64,000 nucleotides of DNA from Lodderomyces elongisporus. Its lineage: Eukaryota > Ascomycota > Pichiomycetes > Serinales > Debaryomycetaceae. The stretch lies in assembly GCF_030384665.1 (NCBI RefSeq), contig NC_083673.1, positions 1,559,501 through 1,623,500 on the forward strand. Direction: 5' to 3'. Below, in pieces: positions 1 to 10,123 of the stretch. Under the pieces are notes generated by a model. It did not search any database and was not told where the DNA came from. It worked only from the letters and a program-made list of their open reading frames with translations. Made by a program: the position numbers and the translations under genes. Within the stretch, counting starts at the first letter, position 1. The number at the start of each line of letters is the position of its first letter.

Positions 1-583
1 TTTGCCACCTTCCCAGTTGTTTCTCACTGTGACATGCACAACGCTGCTAGTCTCAGCAGGTTGATGTGTAGAAACCTATTACTTTCAGCAAATAAATAGT
101 CACTAAAGACAAAGAAAAAAAAAAAAAAGAAGGCCCGTATCTTCAGCAACCGGAAAGAATCTTAAAGAGTTCAAGCTAACAAAATATTATCTTTTCAATA
201 CCGTAGAAGAAAAAATAAAATGAATTACAGGTGGTCAAGAAAACTGGAGTTAAGATTTACATAGTGCGGAGCAAGATGGTAGCCACGTTTACTCAAAAGC
301 TCACCAATTGTAATAATTTTGGCCTCTACCCACTCTCCACCAACAAAGAAAAAAGAAAAAAAAAAGAAAACAACCATCTACACCACCATTATCGAAATTA
401 TAATTCCCAACATCACCAATACTACCCTCATTACCACCACTACCACTACCTACAACAGCAACTTTTACAGCTGGCGCATCTTTAAACCCCTCTTTTATTT
501 CTCAAGAAATAGTTGCAAAATCCAAAAGAAAAATAAAATAACACACTTATAATTACAGTAGCTGCTAAGAAAAATAGAAACAA

Positions 584-729
584 AAGAAAGAAGGAAAGAA
601 AGAAAGAAAGAAAGTGAAGAGGATGATACCCACACGGCGTTATTCGTATCCTGATAATTTATTTGGGATACAAACTAAAAAAAAAACAAGCAAGTAAACA
701 ACAACAACAACAACAACAAGAAGAAGAAG
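584..729. repeat. GAAA and AAC/AAG microsatellites
   Basis: Two simple repeats separated by about 80 bp of unique sequence: GAAA units at about 584-614, and AAC units running into AAG units at 697-729. They lie about 500 bp upstream of the transporter gene and do not encode anything recognisable. Confidence 0.9.
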
Positions 730-952
730 TAAACAAAATAACTTAGTCCTGTTAATCTAATTGCCAAAGATCTTCACTAGATTACCATGATAATATTGAA
801 GGGGCAGATTTCAGCATCAAGGTTGCAACCAAATGGTATCCAAAAAAAAAAAAAAAGAAAATAATACCCTATACCCCGCCATTCCCATCGCTTTTCCCAT
901 CTTTTATATCTCCCACTAAAATACTGATGTCGAACTTTTAAAAAAGACCATC

Positions 953-960
953 TATAAAAC
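953..960 (+). promoter_or_regulatory. Candidate TATA box of the ATO-type transporter
   Basis: TATAAAAC lies about 270 bp upstream of the ATG at 1231, followed by a pyrimidine-rich then A-rich leader, the usual yeast core-promoter arrangement. The assignment rests only on sequence and spacing. Confidence 0.5.
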
Positions 961-1230
961 ACCCAGACTTTCCCACTCCAAGATCAACTTCATATCCATC
1001 TTCATTCTGTTTTCTTTTTTTTCTGGATTTCCTTTTTCTTTTTTCTATATTCAATTTATACTTTTTCAATTTGGTTGTCGTTATTACTGTTGTTTTCTAA
1101 CTGTTTCAATTCTTAAGAAGTAGAACAAGAACAAGAACAAAAACAAAAAATAAAATTAAAGAACAAAACTACTATTAAATTTCCAAACCATTCAACATAA
1201 AGCACTAATCAGTTTTCACAATAATACACA

Positions 1231-2007
1231 ATGGTTGAAGCAACTTCGTCACACTCAAAAGATGCCTACTCAGAGGACTCTTCAATTCAAAGGGTCGAAA
1301 TAGGCAATGATGCCAGAGACTATGTGGTTTTGGGTAAACTCAAAATCTACAGACACGAATTACAAGCGGCATTGATGGATCCACTCACCGTGCAATCTCC
1401 ATTCACACCTGCTCCAAAGACCAGTTTTGCAAACCCAGGTCCCTTGGGTCTTTGTGCGTTTGGTATCACAACCTTTATCTTGTGTTGTTATAACGCACGT
1501 GTTGGTGGTATCACCGTGCCAAACGCTGTGCTCGGTATGGCTGTTTTCTATGGTGGCTTGGCTCAGTTTTTGGCAGGAATTTGGGAGTTTTTCGTTGGAA
1601 ACACTTTTGGTTGTACCGCACTTACCTCTTATGGTGCTTTTTGGTTGGCATGGGGAGCCATTTACATTCCAAGCTTTGGTATCAGAGCAGCTTATGCCGA
1701 CGATCCAGCACAATTGACCCAGGCCGCAGGTATCTTTTTAACGGGCTGGGCAATCTTTACATTCATGCTTACTTTGTTGACATTTAAGACCTCGGTGGCA
1801 TTTTGTACTTTGTTTTGCTCATTGACCATCACATTTATCTTTTTGGCCGTAGGTGACTACACGGGACAAGTTGTTTGCACCAAAGTTGGTGGTGTCTTTG
1901 GCGTCATCACTGCATTTTTGGCCTTCTACAATGCTTTTGCGGGTGTTGCCACTAAGCAAAACTCATACTTTGGCGCAAATGTCTTTCCATTGACCAAGAA
2001 GGAGTAA
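1231..2007 (+). CDS. GPR1/FUN34/YaaH (ATO) family acetate/ammonium transporter
   Basis: A 258-residue membrane protein of the ATO family, the plasma-membrane proteins (Ato/Ady2 type) linked to acetate uptake and ammonia export. The family signature NPGPLG is at residues 69-74. It is followed by about six hydrophobic segments separated by short polar loops, with a family-typical block around GGLAQFLAGIWEFFVGNTFG and a conserved tyrosine/tryptophan-rich stretch after it. The hydrophilic N-terminus of about 65 residues is cytosolic in relatives. Length matches the family (about 250-300 residues). The ATG is the first in frame after an A-rich leader. Candida genomes carry many ATO paralogues, so I do not assign a member name. 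The substrate is inferred from the family and not visible in the sequence. Confidence 0.93.
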   Translation: MVEATSSHSKDAYSEDSSIQRVEIGNDARDYVVLGKLKIYRHELQAALMDPLTVQSPFTPAPKTSFANPGPLGLCAFGITTFILCCYNARVGGITVPNAVLGMAVFYGGLAQFLAGIWEFFVGNTFGCTALTSYGAFWLAWGAIYIPSFGIRAAYADDPAQLTQAAGIFLTGWAIFTFMLTLLTFKTSVAFCTLFCSLTITFIFLAVGDYTGQVVCTKVGGVFGVITAFLAFYNAFAGVATKQNSYFGANVFPLTKKE

Positions 2008-2047
2008 AGAAGATTGGAAGAGTAACAACTAGTACTCACAATGGGAC

Positions 2048-2080
<33 letters not shown>

Positions 2081-2604
2081 TCTGTGTGTGTGTGTGTGTG
2101 AATGTTACTTTGTGTGGAGAAAAAGTGAGTAATTATCACTATATTCTCATCTTGTTACAAAGAATGGGAGTGGTGGTTACTTACCAATTCAAGTCCAACT
2201 TACTGATTTTCTATTAATCTTCATCTTTCTTTTGTTCCGTTTTTGTTGCTATTGCTGTTATTTTGTTGTTCAGTTGTTCAGTTGTTCATGCTTATTGTTC
2301 ATTTTTGTCAATTTTTTTTTAATTTTTTTTTTCCTTATTATCATTATCATATTATCAATAATTGAATCCGCTCTGGGGGGAGTTTGGGTTCCTTTATTTT
2401 GAAACATTTTTATAATTTTTTACTAATAGAACCATTATTTAACGACTTTTGAAATACATATGTTACGACTAATTATAGTTTTCCATTTCTTTTTTCTATT
2501 TCTTTTTTCAGCTAATTTTAAACAGTACATTTTTTCCCAGTTTATTTTATTTTATTTTATTTTTTTACTTCGTTCATCGCTTGTTCGTTATGTGAAATAA
2601 TTTA
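2008..2604. other. Convergent intergenic region between the ATO gene and ERG7
   Basis: This holds the 3' ends of two convergent genes. It contains a (GA)n(GT)n microsatellite at 2048-2100 and T-rich stretches typical of yeast 3' untranslated regions. No gene or RNA is seen. Confidence 0.7.
2048..2100. repeat. Compound (GA)n(GT)n microsatellite
   Basis: About 16 GA dinucleotides run directly into about 9 GT dinucleotides, some 40 bp past the transporter stop codon, so it is probably in the 3' untranslated region. Confidence 0.95.
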
Positions 2605-4782
2605 TTAGGATTTGCCATATCTTTTCTCGTATAAACCTAGAGCCTTGATGGGAAATAAAAATCTATAAGAAGGATACTCAATAGCGCAGCTGTGATTGAA
2701 TACACCCTCTATATCTTCAAACTTCCATTCGCCACTCGGCAATTGTCTGTCCATCAAGAGCCTAATCCCTCTATCAATAGGTTCTCTGTGTGGATACTTG
2801 GCCAAAATCAAACCAATCAATGCCCACGCTGTTTGTACAACAAGCGATTTCTCAGCGTTAACATATGAGTGTGTCTCACAAGATTTCATGGATTCGGACC
2901 AGCCACCATCTTCCAATTGTTTGGATATTAAGAAATCACACCCACGTTTGGCCGATGCAGAATTTGAATAGTGCATACCAACACTGTCAAGTGCTTCCAA
3001 TGCAAACATCGAGGCATAGGTGTAACATATACCCCAGCATCCATACCATGACCCATCATGCTTATCTTGAGCACCAATAATATACTGGATCGCACTAGCA
3101 ATTGTCCTTTGAATCAACTCAGGTTTATAGTCAGGGTAATGTTTGTGAAAATAGGTCAAGCCCAAAACGGACGAGTCCGTGCACTCGACATATGGATATT
3201 CCACCATTATATTATTGAACACTTCGGCGGGGTTGAGCTTTTCGAGCAACAAAGTGGCTTTGATACCTTCATATGTGGAAAATGAACCAAACTCCCAATC
3301 GCCAATATTTTGTATTTGGAGCAACACCTCGACTGCCTCGTACAAATCCACATCTCTGATCTCGTCTCTAATATCAGCAAATCTTTCATCATTTCTCACC
3401 ATAATAATGGCCTTCATCGCTTCAGCAGTGCAATCGCTTACTGTATAGCCCTGGTCTTTGGTACTGAAAGGCCAAGCTCCTTTTCTTCGATCTCTAAAGC
3501 TTCCTTCAACACAATTTTCAGTAAACTGCGACCGCACCAAGAACAAATAGGCTTTTCTAATCATATCTTGAAACTGAGGCTTGTCTACAAGTCCGGTCAT
3601 AAAGAAATATTGCACCATAAACGCGGCATCCCACGTTTGCACCCCGTTGGTACCCATAACTGTCATACCTTGTGGCCCATGAAATATGATATCATTCATT
3701 CTGCGCTGCAAACCGGCAAAGTTTTTTGACCTGGGACCCTCATGGAAATAGGTCACTACAACATTGAGGGCAAAACTAACAGGGGCAATGCACAAGTAAT
3801 CCGTGTTCTTGTATTCTTTTTCAATTAAAGGATAGGTTTTGGAATTGACCCAGTTTAGGAGCCATTGTGGTCTTAATTTTTCCCACTTGCTCAAAAAGAA
3901 ATTGGCCATGTCTAGAATCTTTGTATGTGGATAGTACAAATCAACGCCACAAACATTGTTTCGGTTATCACCAAACTTTATTGTTTCATAAGGAAGTTGA
4001 CTTGGTAGGTATATCTCGCTTCTCAATTGCTCTAGTAGAGGGTCCAATTTGCACTGAACTCTGTTGGCAGAAAGATATCCCAATGGCAAATATATGGCTC
4101 TTGTATGCACCCACCACCTTCCCGGGTGGATTGGAAGTGCATATGGCAAGGTCCACAACTCTGGTGGCGCTGGATTGACACCTTCCCAATCATAGAGATT
4201 GAGTATTGCGAGCCATGCCTTTCCCCAATGCGGATTCCTTAAGGCGCCACCCAATTTGTGCAATGTTTTCCGTGCTTTGATAATTACTGGATGATCGGAG
4301 GGAAGACCCAATAGCCTGAGACATATGTAGTTCATTGTAGTTCCAAAACATGTTGACTTGTCAACCGAATGCAACCCCCACCCACCATCGACTGGATGGG
4401 CCGAATTTACAATATAACGTATCAACTCAATCTTGAAAGCTTCTGGTATTGGAGTTTGACAAAAATAGTGGGCACCAACGTATCCAATATTCAAAAACAT
4501 AGGGCCCTTGTATTGGCACGGGAAAATCCCATTGTCAAGTTGGAGTAGCTTGAAAAACTCTGCGCCCTTTTCAGCGGCCTCGCCTGCTGTCTGAGGTGTT
4601 GAGCTCTGTGGTGTTGGAAAATCTGGAGAGTTGAGTAACCATTGCTCGTACGTTGACTGAGGCTCTTCGCTAGCCTCATTTGAAGTGAGGTAGTGCCATG
4701 TTTCTCGACCAAGGGGATCGGTACGGAGCCGCCAGCGACTTGGATCTGTTCTGGGAAGCCCAAGTTCCTCTGAGTAAAACAT
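2605..4782 (-). CDS. ERG7: Lanosterol synthase (2,3-oxidosqualene cyclase)
   Basis: A 725-residue oxidosqualene cyclase that closes (S)-2,3-oxidosqualene to lanosterol, the first cyclic step of ergosterol synthesis, on ER membranes and lipid droplets. The catalytic motif DCTAEA is present with the acid-donating aspartate at residue 450. Several QW-type repeats are visible, for example DGGWGLHS near 132, GSWYGCWG in the C-terminal half and LEDGGWSES further on. The MWCYCR-type active-site region has the family variant with NVCGVDLYYPHTK around 276. Length matches fungal Erg7 (about 730). The protein starts MFYSEELGLPRTDPSRWRL, a family-typical N-terminus. The gene faces away from UTP22, with a shared upstream region of about 940 bp. 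It is the target of azole-unrelated cyclase inhibitors. Confidence 0.97.
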   Translation of the reverse strand: MFYSEELGLPRTDPSRWRLRTDPLGRETWHYLTSNEASEEPQSTYEQWLLNSPDFPTPQSSTPQTAGEAAEKGAEFFKLLQLDNGIFPCQYKGPMFLNIGYVGAHYFCQTPIPEAFKIELIRYIVNSAHPVDGGWGLHSVDKSTCFGTTMNYICLRLLGLPSDHPVIIKARKTLHKLGGALRNPHWGKAWLAILNLYDWEGVNPAPPELWTLPYALPIHPGRWWVHTRAIYLPLGYLSANRVQCKLDPLLEQLRSEIYLPSQLPYETIKFGDNRNNVCGVDLYYPHTKILDMANFFLSKWEKLRPQWLLNWVNSKTYPLIEKEYKNTDYLCIAPVSFALNVVVTYFHEGPRSKNFAGLQRRMNDIIFHGPQGMTVMGTNGVQTWDAAFMVQYFFMTGLVDKPQFQDMIRKAYLFLVRSQFTENCVEGSFRDRRKGAWPFSTKDQGYTVSDCTAEAMKAIIMVRNDERFADIRDEIRDVDLYEAVEVLLQIQNIGDWEFGSFSTYEGIKATLLLEKLNPAEVFNNIMVEYPYVECTDSSVLGLTYFHKHYPDYKPELIQRTIASAIQYIIGAQDKHDGSWYGCWGICYTYASMFALEALDSVGMHYSNSASAKRGCDFLISKQLEDGGWSESMKSCETHSYVNAEKSLVVQTAWALIGLILAKYPHREPIDRGIRLLMDRQLPSGEWKFEDIEGVFNHSCAIEYPSYRFLFPIKALGLYEKRYGKS

Positions 4783-5059
4783 TTTTGCTCAATTGAACCT
4801 AACAAAAGAATTAAAAAAAAAAAGAAAGAAAAAGTTTGGAATATTCTTGTTATCCAGTCACTACTGTTTAAAATCTGAGGTGGTCGTATGGGGGGTAGGT
4901 AGTATGGAAAAATATAAAATGTAATGTCAAGTTACTGTTGACGCGTAGGATTAGAGAAGTGTTGCAGCGGGCCTGTCGTATAAGCAGGGACTAGTCAATT
5001 TCTTACTCGCACGCACACACGCACAAACTCAGATAAATTTACACACATTCATACACATT

Positions 5060-5065
<6 letters not shown>

Positions 5066-5128
<63 letters not shown>
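5066..5128. repeat. Compound (CA)n(CT)n microsatellite in the ERG7-UTP22 promoter
   Basis: About 12 CA units are followed immediately by about 15 CT units. It lies about 300 bp upstream of ERG7 and about 590 bp upstream of UTP22. Confidence 0.95.
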
Positions 5129-5129
<1 letters not shown>

Positions 5130-5400
5130 ATTTTTGCAAAACACAAGGAGATGGAGACCCACTTGAGGGTAGTGTACTTTTGTACAAAGAAAAAAACATA
5201 AAGAGTGTCAGAAATAAAAAAAAAAAAAAGAGTGAAACACTTGGTAGCAACTCCATCTGACAAATTTGAGTTATTGGGACAACAAGCAATGGAGAGAGTG
5301 GGTGTGAATGTGTCGGTGTGTGTGTGACTGTAGTACTGGAACACAAAGCTTCGTACTCTCTTGTTTTTTTTTTTTTTCCTTTTCTACAATTTCCATCGAG

Positions 5401-5450
5401 AAAGAAAGAAAGAAAGAAAGAAAGAGAAAGAAAGAGAAAGAGAAAGAAAA
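5401..5450. repeat. GAAA microsatellite
   Basis: A polypurine tract of AAAG/GAAA units with some GA interruptions, about 270 bp upstream of the UTP22 start codon. Such tracts often exclude nucleosomes in yeast promoters (general knowledge). Confidence 0.9.
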
Positions 5451-5720
5451 GCGTTTTATCTGAAAGAGGTTATTAGGGTAAACAATTGAGCATCACTAAT
5501 AGTTTTTTTTTTTAAAGAAAAAAAAAAGGAAAACAAAAAAAATAAAAAAGAAAACCTTTTATTATATGGAATATAGAAAAGGAACAACAAGATTTATATC
5601 CATTCCTCCTTCTCATAGTTTACTGTATTAATATAATAAGTTTAATTGTTCACTTGTACATAGAGAGTTGAATACTAAGGAGTCCCACCCTTTTTTGTTT
5701 CCATCGAAGTATTTGATATA

Positions 5721-8700
5721 ATGGGCAAAAGAACACTAGAGAACTCAAAAGAAAGTATTGGTTTGAAACAGCGAGATGGGGCTGTACAAGAGGAAGATGA
5801 GTTCACGGCGTTCTCAGATAGGGAAGAAGACATGAATGGAGCTAAAGCAAATGGACACCATGTTGGAGATAGTCATCGTAAAAATAATAATAATAATAAT
5901 AATCATAATCATAATAATAATAATAATAATAACGAGATGGAGGATGAAGACGAAGACGAAGATGAAGATGAAGATGGCGATGGCGATGGCGATGATGATG
6001 ATGATGATGAGGAAGACGATCAGGCGCAAGAAAAATCACTCCAGCCACCAACAAAGAAACAAAAAAAGCAGCTCACGGCACAGGATATTCAGATGGCTAG
6101 AGAAACAGCAGAGCTTTTCAAGTCCAACATTTTCAAACTTCAAATCGATGAGTTGTTGAAGGAAGTGAAAGTAAAGAGCCACCACGAGGAGAAAATGGAA
6201 AAAGTCTTGCATCGTTTACATGATCTCATAAAACAAATACCATCAACCGAAAACTTGACATTGCAACAAGCTGAACATTTGTTCAATTCCAAGAAAATTG
6301 CAATCCCATTTCCTGACCCAAAACCCACTAATGTAAAATACCAATTTCTGTACAAGACACCCGATGAAGTATCCTTGGTGGGATCGTATGGTCTCAAGAC
6401 CGGTATTAATCAAGGCTCAAGTATCGAGATGGCAGTCACAATGCCAAAGGAGATGTTTCAACCCAAGGACTATTTAAATTATAGAGCATTATACAAAAGA
6501 GCATTTTACTTGGCATACCTTGCTGATCATTTGATGTCATTGACCAAGAAAAATAACTTGCCAGTGAAAATCTCATACCATTACCTCAACGACGACGTAT
6601 TGAATCCAGTATTGCGAATTGAAAGTATCAAGACAGAGAACCCAAAGGACTTGATTTTTTTCAAAACAAAATACACCATAAACTTAATTGCGGCTTTCCC
6701 CTTTGGTGTGTTTGATCATAAGAAATTACTTCCCGATAAGAATTGTATTCGTGTGCAAACCGACTTGCTAGAGTTGCCAGCAACACCAATATATAATGCA
6801 AGCATCATTACGCAATCATCCTACGACTATTATCTTAAGTATTTGTATGCAATGAAAAAGTCAACAGAGGCATTCAAAGACGCTTGTATACTAGGGAGAC
6901 TATGGTTGCAACAGCGTGGATTTAATTCATCGTTCAATGACGGGGGGTTTGGACATTTTGAGTTTGCAATCTTACTCAGTGCATTGCTCAGTGGAGGCGG
7001 TGTCAATGGTAATAAAGTTTTGATGAGTGGATTCTCCTCATACCAATTGTTTAAAGGTGCAATTCAGTATCTTGCCACAACTAATTTACGCAAAGGCTAC
7101 TTGTCTTTCTCTTCTCAAATCGGAAGAGGTGGAGGAGGAGAGAATGTACCTGCTAAGTACAAACCAGAAGGTTTTGGAGTTCCCACAATCTTTGACAAAA
7201 ATACCAAACTTAATGTACTTTGGAAGATGACATCAGCATCATATGACGCATTGCAAAACACAGCAGTGCAAACCATGAGTTTGCTCACGGATATTGTGCG
7301 CGATCGATTTGATCCAATCTTGTTGCAAAAATCAACATTTGAACCTTTGAGATATGATATAGTCTTGACAGTGAATATACCGGAAGATGTACACGATCAA
7401 TTTGGCGCAACAGAGAAAATCAAATTTATATCATTTGACAATTTTGTCATCTACAAGCTATACACTATTCTCGAGAATGCTTTGGGAAACAGGGTATCAT
7501 ATATCAATATCAAGAATGAAAAACCAACGACAACTTATTCCATTGCAAAGAGGAAACCAACTTACCTGAGTGATACTTTTGTTATTGGTCTTCAAGTGAA
7601 TCCAGACGAAGTCGATAAATTGGTCACCAAAGGTCCAAACAACAATGAAAAAGAGGAAGGTGCGAGATTCAGACTGTTTTGGGGTCAAAAGGCTTCTTTA
7701 AGGAGGTTCAAGGATAGTAGTATTCATCATTGTGTCGTGTGGTCAATAACTACCAAAAACCCCATCATTGTTTCGATTATAGAGTATGCGCTTGATTTGC
7801 ACTTGTCGTCAGAGATTTCTCAGTTGATTGGTACCAATGTTGGGGATTTTGAGCAAAGATTACCTGTACCATTATTGCCCACGGCATCGAACCAGGTTAC
7901 AAACTCGTTGGTGAGCTATAATGCATTGAGAACTGCATTTGACTCCTTGTCAAAAAATTTGAGTAATTTGGATTTACCTTTGCGAGTCAAGAGTATATTG
8001 CCTGCTTCGCTGTCGTTGAGATATTCATCGGTTTTGCAACCGGTTCCATTTGCAGTATCCAACCCAGACTTCTGGAATGATTGCATCGTCCAATTTGAGA
8101 TTTCTTCTAGATGGCCAGATGAAATCAGTGCAGTTGAGAAGGTAAAATCAGCATTATTGCTTCAATTACGCGAGAAGTTACAAAATACTGGTTACAATAG
8201 TTTCGTAACACAAGACCAATCTGTGCCGTTCAATCAAGATACTACGGCATTGAACATATTGACTCCGGAAGGTTACGGTTTTAGGCTAAAAGTGTTGACG
8301 GAAAGAGATGAGACGTTGTATCTTCGAGCAGTGTCTAATGCTGAAAAACAGAAAGCTTTGGTACAAGAAGTGTACTTGAGCTTTGTGAGAGCTTACCAAG
8401 GAGCAGTTAAACATAACAGGACAATTTCACAGCTCGCGCAGCATTTCCAATACTTTTCACCGACGGTTCGTTTGTTCAAACTCTGGTTAGATTCGCAATT
8501 GTTGCTTACCCATTTTAATGAAGAGTTGGTTGAATTACTTGTTTTGAAATCATTTGTTGATCCTGCACCATATTCTATTCCAAACTCAGTTGAGAATGGG
8601 TTTTTGCAAACCCTTTATTTCTTGGCCAATTGGAATTGGAAAGAAGCACCACTTATTCTTGATTTGGTCAAATCCACTGCGGAAGATGATAGTAAATTGA

Positions 8701-9377
8701 GTGACAAGCTCACCATTCAGGCTTACAGAGTTATTGAGGAGAACTTTAACAAGATTAGAAAAAACGACCCGTCCGGAATCAAGACTCAACTATTTGTTGG
8801 TACTAAAGATGATCCGTCGGGTATACTTTGGTCGAGTAATTTGACATTACCAATCGCTACTCGATTAACAGGACTTTCTAGAGTTGCACTTAACTTGCTA
8901 AAGACCCAAGGTATAAGCAAAAACAATTTGGATCTTTTGTTTACTCCAGCGTTGCAGGATTATGACTTCACAATCCAAGCTAAACCACAAAATCTTACAA
9001 CCAGTTCGGGTGTCTTGCCTCCAAATACATTTAAAAACTTGATTCAGCCATTAACATCATATCCTAGTAGCTTGGAATCCAAGTACGACCCTATTCAATT
9101 ATATGTCAAGGATTTGAATGACAAATTCGGTAACTGCATAATATTTTCGGTCAAGAAGTTTACTGGTCTTTGTCCCAAGAATGAAAATGTCATTGGCGGT
9201 TTGTTCGTACCGTCGACCTTGGGAAGAAAGAAATTCAGAGTCAACTCTGGATTGAATGTTGCACCAGTAGAAGATGAAAAGAGTGCAGATGAGGTGGAGT
9301 TGAATAAAGAAGCAGTCTTTGACCAAATAAAAATTCTTGGAGGCGATTTGGTTGCTGCATTCAATACCCGGAAATAG
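5721..9377 (+). CDS. UTP22: U3 snoRNP / SSU-processome protein Utp22 (Nrap family)
   Basis: A 1218-residue nucleolar protein of the Nrap/NOL6 family, part of the UTP-C module (with Rrp7 and casein kinase 2 in S. cerevisiae) needed for 18S rRNA maturation. The start MGKRTLENSKESIGLKQ is followed by a strikingly low-complexity N-terminal block: an Asn/His run near residues 55-72, then an acidic Glu/Asp/Gly run to about residue 100, then a basic KKQKKQ nuclear-signal-like patch. The conserved Nrap body begins near residue 120. Family landmarks include GRLWLQQRGF near 391 and RLFWGQKASLRRFKDSSIHHCVVW near 651. The length matches S. cerevisiae Utp22 (about 1237). The CTG codon in the RxFWG motif would be Ser under the CTG-Ser code. 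Confidence 0.95.
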   Translation: MGKRTLENSKESIGLKQRDGAVQEEDEFTAFSDREEDMNGAKANGHHVGDSHRKNNNNNNNHNHNNNNNNNEMEDEDEDEDEDEDGDGDGDDDDDDEEDDQAQEKSLQPPTKKQKKQLTAQDIQMARETAELFKSNIFKLQIDELLKEVKVKSHHEEKMEKVLHRLHDLIKQIPSTENLTLQQAEHLFNSKKIAIPFPDPKPTNVKYQFLYKTPDEVSLVGSYGLKTGINQGSSIEMAVTMPKEMFQPKDYLNYRALYKRAFYLAYLADHLMSLTKKNNLPVKISYHYLNDDVLNPVLRIESIKTENPKDLIFFKTKYTINLIAAFPFGVFDHKKLLPDKNCIRVQTDLLELPATPIYNASIITQSSYDYYLKYLYAMKKSTEAFKDACILGRLWLQQRGFNSSFNDGGFGHFEFAILLSALLSGGGVNGNKVLMSGFSSYQLFKGAIQYLATTNLRKGYLSFSSQIGRGGGGENVPAKYKPEGFGVPTIFDKNTKLNVLWKMTSASYDALQNTAVQTMSLLTDIVRDRFDPILLQKSTFEPLRYDIVLTVNIPEDVHDQFGATEKIKFISFDNFVIYKLYTILENALGNRVSYINIKNEKPTTTYSIAKRKPTYLSDTFVIGLQVNPDEVDKLVTKGPNNNEKEEGARFRLFWGQKASLRRFKDSSIHHCVVWSITTKNPIIVSIIEYALDLHLSSEISQLIGTNVGDFEQRLPVPLLPTASNQVTNSLVSYNALRTAFDSLSKNLSNLDLPLRVKSILPASLSLRYSSVLQPVPFAVSNPDFWNDCIVQFEISSRWPDEISAVEKVKSALLLQLREKLQNTGYNSFVTQDQSVPFNQDTTALNILTPEGYGFRLKVLTERDETLYLRAVSNAEKQKALVQEVYLSFVRAYQGAVKHNRTISQLAQHFQYFSPTVRLFKLWLDSQLLLTHFNEELVELLVLKSFVDPAPYSIPNSVENGFLQTLYFLANWNWKEAPLILDLVKSTAEDDSKLSDKLTIQAYRVIEENFNKIRKNDPSGIKTQLFVGTKDDPSGILWSSNLTLPIATRLTGLSRVALNLLKTQGISKNNLDLLFTPALQDYDFTIQAKPQNLTTSSGVLPPNTFKNLIQPLTSYPSSLESKYDPIQLYVKDLNDKFGNCIIFSVKKFTGLCPKNENVIGGLFVPSTLGRKKFRVNSGLNVAPVEDEKSADEVELNKEAVFDQIKILGGDLVAAFNTRK

Positions 9378-10123
9378 TTAGTTTATCATTCTACTTTCAT
9401 TAATGCTTTCCCATCTTCTAAAGTCTCTCCGTCTCCCTTCTACTTTCCACACCCTCTTCATCCCATAATATCTCTAACCAACCTTTTTTTTTTCTCACTT
9501 CTTTTGCTAATGATTCTATACAACAAAGTGTTTGAAAATTTATCCAATTACTTGATTATTGAACTGGTCTTTAAATTGTTCAAAAAGTATTGTTTTTCGG
9601 GTAGTTAATGGAGGGAACTGTAATTTTCTTCATACACTTCTCTGCACACATGTATATAAAATATATATATAAAGATGTATATATATTTATTATATATATG
9701 AGTGCAGTGTTTGCTATTTACGCTGTGTAAGAAACAAATTGCGACACGACATTAAAACAGTACGGTATATACTATAATTGCGCGGTGCACCTCCGACTGC
9801 TAGTTGTGAAACCTGCTACAACCAAAAGAAAATCGGTAGTTCTTTCTATCAACTGGTTTAAAAGATATCTTTATACATATAAGCAAAACAGTATATAAAA
9901 GTGGAACTCCTCACATCCTCCTTCTTTTCCCTCCCCCCTTCCACTTTTTTTCCCCGTTTATTGCCATTTTTTTGGTACTATATTTTTGTCCTGATCTTAA
10001 CAAATAAAAAGATTAATGTACCCTGGTCGACTATAAAACAAAGTTGAAATTAAAACCAAAAATTGAAATTAAATTTCACAAGCTAACATTTAATCCATCA
10101 ATTAGACCTTCAATTTATTCATT
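9378..10123. other. Intergenic region, UTP22 terminator and DUF1746 gene promoter
   Basis: It holds the UTP22 3' flank, with T- and TA-rich sequence around 9485-9500 and 9650-9700, and the promoter of the next gene. No additional gene is seen. Confidence 0.7.
9893..9902 (+). promoter_or_regulatory. Candidate TATA box of the DUF1746 gene
   Basis: TATATAAAAG lies about 220 bp upstream of the ATG at 10124, followed by a CT-rich initiator-like stretch. It is a good match to the yeast TATA consensus; the function is inferred. Confidence 0.55.

Larger units (their letters stand above)
1..1230. other. Intergenic region, 5' flank of the ATO-type transporter
   Basis: No convincing gene is seen. The small open frames here are low-complexity products of A-rich and CAC/CAT-rich sequence. 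The stretch holds an (A)n run near 115-129, GAAA repeats around 584-614 and an (AAC)n/(AAG)n tract at 697-729. From about 950 onward it looks like the core promoter and leader of the downstream gene, with a pyrimidine-rich stretch around 1000-1100 followed by an A-rich leader. Confidence 0.7.
4783..5720. other. Divergent promoter region between ERG7 and UTP22
   Basis: This 938-bp region must contain both promoters. It is dominated by simple sequence: a (CA)n(CT)n tract at 5066-5128, a GAAA tract at 5401-5450, and mixed oligo-A/T around 5505-5560. Small open frames across the repeats are artefacts of dinucleotide runs. I cannot pick a certain sterol-response or ribosome-biogenesis element. Confidence 0.7.

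Noticed and set aside
231..485. 84-residue plus-strand frame upstream of the ATO gene
   Set aside because: His/Tyr/Asn-rich low-complexity from CAC/TAC repeats, no family resemblance.
1360..1713. 117-residue minus-strand frame inside the ATO transporter gene
   Set aside because: It lies opposite a well-supported coding sequence and has a cysteine-rich, family-less composition; it is a shadow.
5039..5346. Minus-strand frames over the CA/CT repeat upstream of ERG7
   Set aside because: Val-Cys and Glu-Arg runs from dinucleotide repeats, not proteins.
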